Source of the DNA: Chiua virens
Taxonomy: Eukaryota; Basidiomycota; Agaricomycetes; Boletales; Boletaceae
DNA length: 64,000 nt
Reading direction: 5' to 3'
NCBI GenBank assembly: GCA_019787685.1
Contig: JAHNUO010000029.1
Coordinates: 186,001-250,000 of the forward strand
Shown here: piece by piece, positions 29,604 through 44,652 of the stretch
Layout: each line of letters starts with the position of its first letter
Numbering within the stretch: position 1 is the stretch's first letter
Notes under the pieces: model-generated
What the model was told of the DNA's origin: nothing
The model's input: only the letters and a program-made list of their open reading frames with translations
Database searches by the model: none
Position numbers and translations under genes: made by a program

Positions 29604-30516
29604 ATGGCACCTGTCGGTACACTGTGGGGTCGTCCTGGCCAGCGTCAGACCAAAGTCGTACGTCAAGATTGGTTCCCCCGGCATATGTTTTCATATCAAT
29701 CCTAACTCGGGTGTGTATGTCAGATCCTTAGCGTTGCAGCCCTCAATGGCTTCGGGCTCGCACAACCTGAGTGGTCGTTCTACAACAAACCTGCGGAATT
29801 TACGGCCAAGTTTCCATACGGAAAAATCCCCACCTTCGAGGGCACAGATGGATTTAAGCTATCCGAAGGTGCCGCGATCGCTCGTTATTGTGAGTTGCAC
29901 TGCACAGTTGACCGTTACAGCGTTACCATGTGCTCATCTATCCCACTAAGTGAGCAGCATCGGGACTGTTGACCTGTTGGGCTCTAATGTGCAGGAGGTG
30001 GCACTTGTCGATCAATGGATGCGTTTCGCTGAACAAGAGATCGGAATTCCAGCGGGGATCATCATGGGAACGATCTACGGGTACCTCGCACCTTTCAATC
30101 TCGAGGTAGGTTCCTGCAATACCCGGTGTTGAATTGTTTGTCTGACCCCTGTATGATCATGAAGGATGTGAATAGGAAACACTGAGCGGATCACTCGCGC
30201 GCTTAATTCACCTCGAGTCGCACCTTGCAGCACGTCCTTCCGGTTACGTCGCCTTGAACACAGTTGACCCTTGCTGACTTTGTTCTGGCTGGTGTAATTT
30301 TCGGTGCTACATGCGATGCCAGGTGCTCTTGGAGCTGCTGAACGCACCAAGTACCCCCACGTTTTTACTCACTATTCAAGAGTGACTTCAGATGAGAAGG
30401 TGAAACAATACTGGGGAACAGAGCAATTCGTGGATGTTCGCATCACCGAATCTAAACCGCATGAACTTATCACAAGAATGTATGATGGCGAGTCTCGGGA
30501 AAATATCGGTGGGTAA
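29604..30516 (+). pseudogene. Glutathione S-transferase-like gene (EF1B-gamma N-terminal type), frameshifted
   Basis: Exons can be followed: 29604-29657 (MAPVGTLWGRPGQRQTKV), 29724-29889 (VAALNGF, KFPYGKIPTFEG, GFKLSEGAAIARY), 29951-30105 (QEVALVDQWMRFAEQEIG) and from 30176 (LSGSLARLIHLESHLAARPSGYVALNTV). An extra C near 30262 then throws the frame into a stop just before LADFVLAGVIFG. A second shift restores the frame near 30325 for GAAERTKYPHVFTHYSRVTSDEKVK. The thioredoxin-like N-domain binds glutathione and the C-domain is helical; in EF1B-gamma this module sits in the translation elongation complex. With two frameshifts it is probably non-functional, although the intron splice sites are intact. 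Confidence 0.75.
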
Positions 30517-30842
30517 TATGACCCAAATTTGCGATCTTCGAGTTGATAGCAGGTTTTGAGACCTACGATGATCTAGCGTGAAGTCAATAACTTTGTATAC
30601 TATTTATTAATTACATAACTAAATTCGCTGAATTATGAAATCGGCTTACCCGCTGTTAATCATGAGAGCAATCTCGAATACGCGGACTTTACCGTAGCGA
30701 CAAGTAGTGATATGCAGAGAACTTTAGGTGACTGCAATGACCAAAAGAATATAGACCCAGGGTTGAAATTGAAACGTGTAGAGTCTGTAGACTTGAAATC
30801 ATGTAATGTGGACCTACATAAGATACGAATAAGCAAAAACGA

Positions 30843-33733
30843 TCACAATACTTCCAACACTTCCACACGGAGATCCTGTGGAACATTGTTTCCCATCCCA
30901 CAGACGGCAATCTCCCGGTCAGCAGCAACCCGCTTGTACGCACCATCTGACTGCCTCAGAAGCAACAGTGCAGTGAAAGGTTGCCCCAAGTGAGCGATCA
31001 ACGCCAGGGCTCGTGTGTACGTGTCCGTGTGTGAGTCTGACGACGGAGGTGCGACTGGCAGCTCCTCGACCATAGGTGTATGCACCAACTCAGCATCTGT
31101 TTCCCGTGTTGTGACTGCTCCCAGCCTCTGAGCTCCACTCCAGGACTATCCGCCCCCAAAGCGCCCGGATTGCGAGCCTCTCGGAGGTGATCAATCCAAG
31201 GGTTCACAAGAACGAATCTATGTGGCTCTTTGAGCGGGAGCGCATCCGTCGTTGTGAATTCCACATCCCCGAGTCCAACCAGTCTCTGCACGATACACAT
31301 CTTCCTGCCGTCTTTCAAGGCCTTTCACGTGAAATACGATGCATGGGAGGTGAAGGCGGAAATGAGCGAATCGTACTGGCTGCGAGCGCGTCACCCAGCC
31401 ATAAGCCATCAAAGCGTTCAGTGAGTGGAATGATCTCCCGTAATTCAGCGGTTCCGCTTTTGCAACTCGTGTTCTTCAAGCTTGTAGGGAAGACAGGTGT
31501 AGTTTGACCGTAAACTGCCGGAGAGCTAGGAAGGCAACTATTGCAGCTGGATGACTTTCCAGTCCACGCAAGTAACTTCACTTCACCCGAACGAGTGATA
31601 ATCTCCTCGAGGATTTGGCCATGCAGGGGTTCTCTGTCGTCTTCGGCTAACTTGTCGGAAATGTTTTGAAGACAGTCTGAAACTTCCTTCAAGGATTCGG
31701 CGATATACAACGCTTCGCACCGTCTTTGCCATGAGATGAACTCAAGGCCCTCGAAATCCCAATTAAACACCTTTTCAAGCGCATGAGCGATATCACAATG
31801 CACTATCAGAGGGCGCACTTACGATAGATATCGTCGTCAAAGGACTGCGCTCATCGGGGGTAAAAAGGTTCTTCGCAAGACCAAGTATTTCCATGGCGTC
31901 TTTGTAGTCCCCTCGTTTCAAGTACATGTTCCCGAGAATCTATCGAAAGTGTCGGTAAAGGTGTTGCGACATGCGCTTTGCATACCTGGAGGTAGTAGTC
32001 TTTCATTTTCTCGTCCGCAGCAGGGATCAAGCTGCGAAGCCGTGATATAGCTTGTTTATGTTTATCACACACGAACATGATGATAGACTATGCGAGGAGA
32101 TCAGCGCGTCCCACAAAGAATACGTTATCCACGCACGTTAATGACCAAGAGCAGCATAATATCGCTCGGATCGCAGTTTCGGAACACGAAATCAAGATCA
32201 TCAAGTGCAATCTCCTGTTCGCCTTGACCGATGTGTGCGACAAACTTCGCTATCTGGCCGATGGGCGACTGTATTACCTGGAGAGACTTTGCATCGACAT
32301 GGGTGAACAGAGGTAGAGATACTAAGGCAGACGGTATAAGTCACCTTCTCGGCATCCTCCATTGCTGCCTTCCATTCTCCCAGATGTGCTTGTACGAGTG
32401 CCCTGGCTGCATAAGCGTTATGGCTCGGATTGGAATCCTGTTCCATCTCATCCGACAATGCTATAATGGCCTCAGAGAATTTGCCTCGCATCCACAGATT
32501 AAGTGCCCTATCACTGATTTGCATGAGTGGAAGCCGAGAGACCACAGGCAAATCCGCATAATGTTTGAGAAGAGTCTCCTCGAGATTATATAGTGTGATT
32601 CCAGAGGCGCGCCCGCATGCGAGGAACTTCCCGTCGTGAGAGATAGCAAGGCAAGTAACGAGGTTAGTGTGATTGAAGTGGGTTATAGGTTTATATGAAG
32701 TAGAGTCCCAAAGCGAAACTGAAGAGCCTGCGGAATATGCAATTAATCTGCCACTGGTTACAATAGACACTTGTGGGCTTTTGGAGTTTTGGATGGACCA
32801 CTCCGAATAAGCAGATGTGGAGGTATCGATGCAGGTGATTTTGCCCATGGATGCGACAAAGAGTTCCCGGTTATCAGAGGACCAGGCAAGTGGAGTTGTC
32901 GGCGCCGACGTGGTGCTGACCGGGATTTTGAATAACTTGTTTCCCGAGTAAGCGTCATAGACACCCACGGAATGAGAAGCTGTAGCTGTAGCAATTTGAC
33001 TACCATTGTGAGAGAATTTGACACCAATAACCTGGACCGCATGCTGCAGTGGAGAAATAAGCCTGGCACCTGTGATGATGTCGAAAATCTGGACAGTAAA
33101 ATCCTGTGATCCCGAAGCGAACCGTTTGGAGTCACTTGACACGTCGACGGCGTAGACACTACTTGTATGTTCTGCAACCTCGATCGCTTTTTGGTGAGTG
33201 ACAGTATTCCAGACAACTACCTTGTGCTCTGCACCACCGCATACTATCCATCGGCCATCAGCCGACGCAGCAACAGCGTAGACCGTCTTGCCCATTCTCA
33301 TTGTTGATGGACTGACTTCGACTCCAACTCCACCCTTGATTTTCCATTGACGAATGGCGCCGGAACTGTCTGCGCCCACAATTTGAGTACTATCTGACTT
33401 GAAGGTAATAGATGTTATATCCCTCTTATGTGGAATAAGAATAACGTTTGCGCCTAGTTCATGGCGAACTATCAATACAGCGAGTAATTGTCTCCGGAGG
33501 TTTGCATACCCATTACGAAAGTGCTGACGGTCCGGTCTGAGGTAGTTTCGGTGTTCGAGGACGCGTACTTCTGGTGGCGCTAGACCGTGACACGCAGTGA
33601 ATCGAAACGATGGCGTGGGAAACAAGGCGTGGAACTCGTTTATCCCCTCGTCCTTGATCGAGGCTCGACCTTGTCTACTCTTATGATTCTCAGGCTCGCG
33701 GCCAGACCGTTCATCTCCACTCAGGCTCACCAT
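30843..33733 (-). pseudogene. WD40-TPR protein gene of the basidiomycete WD40/HET family, HET part apparently lost, frameshifted
   Basis: A 510-codon frame (33733-32201) carries WD40 blades: DITSITFKSDSTQIVGADSS, VYAVAASADGRWIVCGG, VYAVDVSSDSKRFASGSQD and TCLAISHDGKFLACG. These are followed by a TPR-like region (RALVQAHLGEWKAAMEDAEK). Further exons continue to 31620 (EKVFNWDFEGLEFISWQRRC). The sequence then joins ILEEIITRSGEVKLLAWTGK, which in relatives follows a HET domain, so that domain seems deleted. From 31410 on, matching blocks (RLHLPCIVFHV, GLGDVEFTTTDALPL, YKRVAADREIAV) lie in different frames. HET proteins act in non-self recognition in fungi. The true N-terminus is uncertain. Confidence 0.65.
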
Positions 33734-33783
33734 ATGTCTCGAGCAGACGTAGATTCAGACGTATTCTCGGAACATTGTTAGTG

Positions 33784-34769
33784 CAGTGAGGAACCTTGAG
33801 CGTGTGCTCATATAAGCCCCCTTTCTCTCAGCATACATGTGTCTCCTTATCGGTACCACCTCGTGGCCCTATGGTATTTCACATATCCCGTCGTTGTCGT
33901 GGAGCCTTAGCGTTCTCCTTAATCCATTCGACACACGCAGAAAGCTCTACAACGAGGTACGTACAACTTGTATCCTCGCGGACGTCATTGTTAACAAGAC
34001 TGGTATGCAATTCTCTTCCTCTTTGCCATCGTAGCCTAGCATACATCTCCTTCTGTGCTACAGCACGACCAGCATCTCACATCGAGCACCTTTCAAGTTG
34101 ACATACACGACTATCATCCCGATTCCAGGGGCACTCAGCGCTCAGCTCTGTTGGGGTAGGTTGATTTCCTGTTCTAACCGCTTGGATGCGACATCACGCT
34201 CAGTTACATTGATAACGTCTACTCCCGTTCATTGACTTGAATTCGTCTTCCGCACGAGCCTACGTCGACTTCCGTGGCCCGTGAGTTCAACACGGACGCA
34301 ATGTGCAGTGATTCCATGTGCATATCAAGCCCCACAGGATTGCCATGCCCTCTGATTCTCCTTTTTTTCGAGCTCATTCACTATCCTTGGCGGTGCCTGC
34401 AGACAGAGCCTTATCCCAAATATGATTACCCCAGATACCTGTTGACAGGTAGAGCGAAGTGATCTGCGTAACTAGCTAAGGATATGGTATTTGTCATAGT
34501 AGGAGTAAGGGAATAAAGAAAGAATCCGAAACGAGCGAATGAAGTTAGTTCGATGGGTATCGTGTACGCGGGTATGAGAAGGAAAGTGTTAGATTGTACG
34601 CCGAGTGGGCTCGCGTTCTAATATGCGGGTAGCATATTTCAAAACAAAGTCGAAACAAAGGTGCAAGGTAGTAATTAAAGAGCGAGTGTTGGTACTAAAG
34701 GAATGAAAATGGTCAGACAGTCTCAGGCTTGACGATCACCAAGGCGTGCGAGTCATTTCCCCTCGCTCG
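33784..34769. other. Intergenic stretch without recognised features
   Basis: No coding or repeat signal was seen. It lies between the WD40 remnant and the end of esterase copy c. Confidence 0.5.
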
Positions 34770-37239
34770 CTACAACGGATATGCCAACGTCAGGTTCGTC
34801 AAATATGCCATCGCATCTGCACGATACGTATCCGTTGTCAACGACTGTGGAGTCAATCCGTCCGAGAACTCCATCATCGTCTGACCGTTCGTTGCATCGT
34901 ATTGCGGCCAATATAGGTCTGTACTCTTTCCCACGTTGGGATCGAGATTGGCAACAAAACGAACGAGGTAAGACGTCATATCTCCTACTTCGACGTACAC
35001 ATTGAGTACATCAGATGCATGGAACTGAAGTCAGCAAAACAATTGTTTCAGCACGTGAAGGTAACGAAGAGCCACGCAACGTCAACTTACAGAACCGAGA
35101 ATAGGAGTAATCTTCAGCCGTTTGTTTACTGATTGAAAAAATGCCAAAGGTAAGGTTCAAATAATCCGCCTGTGATTCCTTACGCACAATAGGTCCAGAT
35201 ATTCTGTTGGCCAGAGCGACTCTGAATGAAGAAGCGTCGCGGAGCCTGAAAGACGTAGTCCCCCTGTAATGCTGCCAGCCGCTTGAACTGCGGTGTGAGT
35301 GCATTCAGGTCACCTGTGCCGTACGGCGATCCTTGTGCAGGGTCGGAGGGATAGTGAGCCATCAATTGCGAGAGTTCAGCGGTCGATGTATTTGGCATCC
35401 AGTACATGCGGAGGTATTCCTCCATTTGCGCGTCCGTCCTGGTAAAAAGAGAGATTAGGCTATATGGACCGTTGATTTGGTTGACCGTAACTCACGTAAT
35501 GTTGAGGATTGAGAGGGTGAACAACGTGCCTTCGTCATCACAATCGCCTTGTGCACCAAATAATCAGGATCCCATCAAACAATTTGATGAATAGAGAACG
35601 CAACTTACCACTGATGAATGGTATGTTTGCAACAGATCCCTGTTGGACCAGACGTTGTGGGTCATCCGTCAAGAACACGCCGTCTACACGAGGTAACCAT
35701 GCTGATGCGAGCGACTTTGAGACCGCGCATATGAATAAACCAGGGACGTCAGTCACTCAGCATCGTCTAATTCTCCGGAGAACGCACTTGATACGCAAAC
35801 AACCCAGGAGATTGCCGTACCGCATTTATCAGTGTCTTGTACGGTACCTCCCGCAAACACTGCAATGTGTCCGTCGAACTAGAGCATCCCGTCTCCGAAA
35901 CGAGAGCATCATAGTAAGGCTGTCCATGCGTGATATCTCCCACGGGAAGCGGTGAACCGCTTTGCATGAATGCTGCTCGGAATAAACCATCTGGATTTCC
36001 TCCGTTCGCCACCATGTGCAGCCCGACCGACATTGCACCCGAACTATCGCCCCATCTGTAAAACGATGAAACATCTGTTAACACAAAGTAGAGCACAAGC
36101 CGAAAGCTGTTACATTGTAACCTTGGCTGGATCCCCCCCGAATGCGGCGATGTATTTTTGTATCCATTGTAGAGCAAGGCGTTCTGATTCGCGACGAACC
36201 GAGATAAGCAAAAGAACAGTAGCAGACGTGGCTGCGAAAAAACACCTACGATCCTGGAGGCCCAGATTTCCGACGCCAGCATCCTTGACTTCTTGGCTTG
36301 CCAAGAAACCAAACGCTAGACGCACGGTAATCGGTATGAATGCAGACAGAAATTAGATAAGGCGACTCACCATTCAGACTTGGGATTCCAATTCACAGTG
36401 GTCAGACTATTTGTGGTCACTATATGTACGAGAGTGCTCACCGATAATTCATGCTGACATATATGATAGGAACCCCGAGTGAGATGGCTCTCTCCACGAT
36501 GACACTACCGTCATAGCTGCAATCACCGCCAGTCAAGACCATGGTAGTGTCACAAGAGGTACCTTATTTATACGTACGTGCTTGTCCCCCCAAGCTCCCA
36601 TCCACTTGGTAACATCCACTATTTAAGAGATTCGTATAAGTGAAATTTTAGGGAACAGAGAGTGAAGGTTACTCACTACAACAACTGGTAACTTTGAGGC
36701 GGGAGTGGCGCTGGCGGGAGTGACTACATTCAATGTAAGACCTGTTTCACCAATCCCACCTTAGTCTTTAAACTAGCAGAGACAGCATGAATTCTCCACC
36801 TACAGTCCTCTGAAGCATTGATGAGAACGTCATAAACCGTGTTAATCAGATAGTCCACGGTCTCAGCAGGGAGGCCAGTGAGCAACGGGAGGCTCATTGG
36901 ATGTTGAGGACATGAATCGCCATACTCCGTCGCGGAGATACTGGTGTTATATGGTGGCAGTGGCTGCGGGAGACGAAAACGCAAGTTGCCTGTACTGTAT
37001 CGAGGGGCGAGATCAAGAAGTTAAAGGGCACACGAAAATTAATTGACATACGGAGGCTGGGCAAATGGAATCCCCAGAAACTTGTTAACAGATCCTGTCA
37101 ATGACTCGGATGTGGTACCTGTCACGGTCGCGGTATCAAGGACGACTGTCGGTGCTACACGGGCCCGTACAGGGCCTGCCGTCACGCGACACAGAACAGT
37201 GAAGAGGACCAGTAAGAATGACCAGCCCATCTGTAACAT
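34770..37239 (-). CDS. Type-B carboxylesterase/lipase copy c (multi-exon, altered oxyanion loop)
   Basis: The ATG at 37239 starts a signal-peptide-like MLQMGWSFLLVLFTVLCRVTAG. Exons separated by short introns carry FLGIPFAQPP, GDSC-type block, YDGSVIVERAISLGVP and YVSMNYR, FGFLASQEVKDAGVGNLGL and LALQWIQKYIAAFGGDPAKVT. The nucleophile block is WGDSSGAMS. They continue with the Glu block DCDDEGTLFTLSILNIT and the His block FHASDVLNVY, to a TAG at 34770. The triad is therefore present. However, the exon that reads WIYGGGFE in sister copies reads WMLPSGWELGG here (about 36590-36620), so the GGG oxyanion hole is changed. It may be inactive or altered in function. It would be a secreted ester hydrolase. 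Exon borders were inferred by eye, and one small frameshift cannot be excluded. Confidence 0.72.
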
Positions 37240-37789
37240 GCTCAGCACCAAGTGACCAACTGTTGAAAATTTAGTTCACGTAATTACAGCCGTTCGACTC
37301 AATATAAATAATGGCAGTCGCGTCGCGTCGCGAGTGATTACAAATGTAATGTATGGCCAGTTAGTCGAGACGTGAAGCGTGAAGCCACTGGCAGCTGGCA
37401 GCCATCAGATCTCACGAACAGGGAATTATTCGCCTTCAAGATATACTCGAAATCTGCGGCTCGATCTCGGAATACACGTTCTATCGCATTCCTCGTTTTT
37501 CTCTTTCCTCGTCTCCTTTCCCCGTTTCTTTCCTTTCCTTTTTCTGTTTCCCTTCCAGTCCGCTTTCCCGCTCTTAACATTGTCCCATAGTTACTGCCTA
37601 TATTGTTTGGTAGTAGTACACTTCAATACAGCTCGCTCCTCCTCTCCGTTCCTCTCTCCATCTCTCACAGGGATCATCGCGACAATCTCCCCCTCGCACA
37701 TCGTGCGATGTGCGATCCTCCATGTATCACAGCGCCATCCTCAATTTGAACGTCTCTCCATTTGGTAGCTGTTGCTGAACATTTTACAG

Positions 37790-39800
37790 ACAGGCTGGTC
37801 ATTCCTATCCATCGTCTTGGCTGTCTTGTGCCGCACAGCAGCAAACCTTAAGGTTCTGTCCGGACGAGTGTGGCACCCGGCCGGGGGTCATGCTTCACAA
37901 TGCGACCGTGACAGGTCATCTCAGAATCCACTAATCAATTCCTAGGCATTCCATTCCCCCACCCTCAGTATGTCAATTTTTACCCCAATAGCTCCCGTAC
38001 GCCATCGATTTAAGTTCCTCCTCTCGCCTCGGAATACTTAGGACAGCAAACCAGGGTTTCTGGCTCCCGCAGCCCCCGCCATTATATAACACCAGCATCT
38101 CCGCAACGGCGTATGGTCCTGCATGTTTCTAACGAGCATTCAAACTCCCGTTGCCCTATACTATTTGACGAACTCAACTTACAATATTCTCGCTCCTTCT
38201 GTCGAGGATTGTTCGTAGGGATTTCGCATCGTCTTCCGTCCTTTGCACCCAAGTCTGATGCGATATCGATAAGATGGGTCTTACATCGAATGTACATAAT
38301 TACCGATGGCGCAACTCCAGCCTCCAAGCTGCCTGTAGCGGTAAATGACTTCCGCGGATCGTTCCTTAAGAAACATTTCTTGAATAGTCAATATTTAGAG
38401 GTGAAAGTGACTGGTGGAACGAACCTGCAGTGTGGGTATCACTAAGGCACCTCTGCTTACACCGTAAGCATGGCCTTGGCTGGTGAATATGAACCTTGCA
38501 GCTATGCCACAGCACTGTTATCGTCCAAAAACTATCTCGCTCGGGGTTCCCGCCTTATACGTCAGCATGATCTATCGACGTGTAGTGAAGGTCGCGGGCA
38601 TATATATTTGATAACAGGAACTTGGGGTCCAAGTCTGAATGGTGAGCAGTCCATTGGTCGTATTAACTCCTGTCTACATGTCTTGATCCCCGCGCGTCTA
38701 GCATTTAGGTTCTTGGCAGGTCAAGAAGTCAAAGATGCTGGCGTTGGAAATCTGGGCCTCAGGAACGTAGGTATAGCTTCACATCCATGTCTGCTATCGT
38801 TCTTTTGCTTATTTCGGTTCGTCGCGAATCAGAACCCCTCGCTCTACAACAGATACAAAGCAAATCACCACATTCGGGGGAGATCCAACCAAGGTCACGA
38901 TATAACAGCTTTCGCTCTGTGCTCTCTACTTTGTGCTGACAATGACATGCCACCGTCATACAGCTGGGGCCAGGATTCGGGCGCGATTTCTGTCGGCTTC
39001 CACATGGAGACAAATGGAAACAATCCAGATGGTTTATTTCGAGCACATTCATGCAAAGCGGTTCACCGAATGCCGTGGAAACATCATGCATGGACAACCA
39101 CGCTATGAGGCCTTCGTTTCGGCGACAGGGTGCTCTAGTTCGACGGACACGTCCCAGTGTTTGCGCGAGGTACCGTACGAGACGTTGCTGGGTGCGGCAA
39201 ACCAATCTCCTGGGATATATTTGCATCAGGTATATCCGGAGAATTCAACAATGCCAGGTTAACTGACGGTCCGGGTGTATAGACGTGTCAGGGTCAACCG
39301 CTGCACCGGCCTGGTCACCTCGTGTAGATTGCGTGTTCTTGACGTCTCCACATTGCCTGCCGGGATCCTGATTGTTTTGTACGTAAGGTGATTGCGATGA
39401 CGAGAGGCCGAACTCATCGACCAACGAATTCATGCAAATGATGATGCATTACCCTTCTGATCTCGCTCAACGAGCGCTGTTCGGTATGGGTGGCCTGCAG
39501 TTCAAGTGGCTGGCTGGCTTTCAAGGCGGCGCCGCGACGTTTCTTCATACAGAATTGCTCTGGAAAACAGAGTGTATGGACGTCTAGTTCGTTGTGATTT
39601 ACTATCTGAATGCATTCGAACCTCACTCTTGATTTTCTTTAACCAGCAGACGACCAAAGATAATACCTTTCCTTGGTTCCGTGAGTCGAGCACTGCCTCT
39701 CCATCTTCATGCAGTGATCTAATTATTCCATTGACAAAGGGTATGTATCGTGCAGAGGCGTTGGGATTTGTGACTGAACATGATGTTGGCACGTTCGTTG
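37790..39800 (+). pseudogene. Carboxylesterase copy d, decayed; head-to-head with copy c
   Basis: N-terminal exon remnants (~37810-37970, HNATVTG region and TNQFLGIPF) are followed by LAFRFLAGQEVKDAGVGNLGLR (~38695-38765). The nucleophile block reads WGQDSGAISVGFHM (~38965), where Ser is replaced by Asp. Then come TGCSSSTDTSQCLREVPYE (~39125-39185) and a C-terminal remnant MYRAEALGFVTE (~39745). Stops and frameshifts are frequent. It diverges from copy c across a ~0.55-kb spacer. Confidence 0.78.
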
Positions 39801-40069
39801 TAGTGAGAAAGCAAGAGAGTGCCGACACGGGTGTGTCAGAAGACGTCTGGGGTTCGAAGTACATCATTTCGGCTGCTCTAAGTGACAAAGATGACCATAC
39901 ATATAATCTATAGTGTAATGTAGTGAGGTATAATTCTGTCCACGAACCCATCCAGCAAAGCTCGAATAAAACAACTGAATTTCCTTCGTCTGCCATGATG
40001 CGCGCCTCAGACTCTCACGTTCAACTAAGGGAAGATCTGCATAGGAACAGAAGTGCAAGAAACCTTTTG

Positions 40070-43312
<3,243 letters not shown>

Positions 43313-44652
43313 CTCCGTGCTCGCCGAAAATGCTGAAACGTCCTCGGAGGAAGGACTCGAGCTGACATAGCCGTCGTGAGGCCTTGAGGTCGGAACTCGA
43401 CTGCTGGGGAAGGAGGGGAGGGGAGGCATGACTGACCATGGACAAGCCTCCCATGGAGCCTCGGGCGCAGCCAGACTGTCAATCTGGCGACCGGGGTGTG
43501 CCGAGGACCGACGTGGTGAACGCCGCTGCCAGTACGGAGGGTCTGCCCGGGCAAAGTCTATTTGATCTTGGCCCGGGCGAATCGGGGGGACTTGATTCAA
43601 TTCCACTCACTTCGCCATTTCCGAGCCCTAGGTCCCTGCTCAGCACTGAAATACTGCTACTGCAGAGCCACAGCGACATAATCGCGAGTCTCGACATGTT
43701 CATGGCATCAGGTTCCGGCCAGTGCTACCTGACGTGCTCATGGAGTCATGGACAGCTTCCAACGACTCAATCAACCGGGTTCTCCTGAGACTTTACTTAT
43801 GTAAGTTTGAGGGTGCAGTATGGGAATAGCGTCAGAGTGCTACTGCCAGGCTGCTTGGACAATTCATCATGTGTATCAAACTCCAGAACATCTGAATCCG
43901 CTTAAATTTCTTGAGCGCTTCATTGCATTTTTAAGTATGTTGGTTCCGGGAATCCCGGTCTGTGCTCCGTGTGTGCTACCGATACCAGGTTCGAAAGCTT
44001 ACATAAGTAAGTCCGACTCTCCGAGTCCAATCGGCGGTCTCTTTGGCGGAGTTGCCAAAGTATGGGAAATTTTGACTTTTCTTCCGATTAACTTGTTGAT
44101 TCAATCAGCTGCCAGGATCTTCGTCTTCGGTGTGGGCAACTGATACACCTTGCGCAAAATCGGTCCGGGGATATCGGAAAATTACTTTACTCTTGGTGGG
44201 TGAAGTTTATGTTTGCGTTTGTATGAGGGAGCCTACTAAGTAACTTACCAGCAGCTAAGAAGTAACATCGGTGATTCGATGTCGGTTTTCGCGCTCCTAA
44301 ACAGTCCGGACGTCTGCTACAGATTGATGGACCTCATCACCGAGTATAGTCCCTAATGGTCTTGCAGTTTAAGCCAAGTCCCATCTGCCAGCTTGGATGT
44401 CAATCCCATCCATAGTTTCCTGCTGTTCAATTAGAGGTTCGTCCCTTCAGACTTCTGCCAGTGCTTCAACTCAATATATATGTGTGTGTAATCATCGACT
44501 GCTATCCCCGTTTACATGCAGGTGCCAACGTACCTGCCACGTCGCACTCTCGAAACAACCTCGGGCGAAGGGTTATATCAGGTAAAGCACTTGCACAGCA
44601 ATGCTTGCTTTGGGGTCGAGTTCGGACTTCAAGGCCTCATAACGGCTATCGT

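Noticed and set aside
43313..44652. Possible tRNA or small RNA gene in the spacer of the inverted duplication (a GGTTCGAAA-like stretch near 43990)
   Set aside because: No acceptor stem or other tRNA arms could be paired around it.
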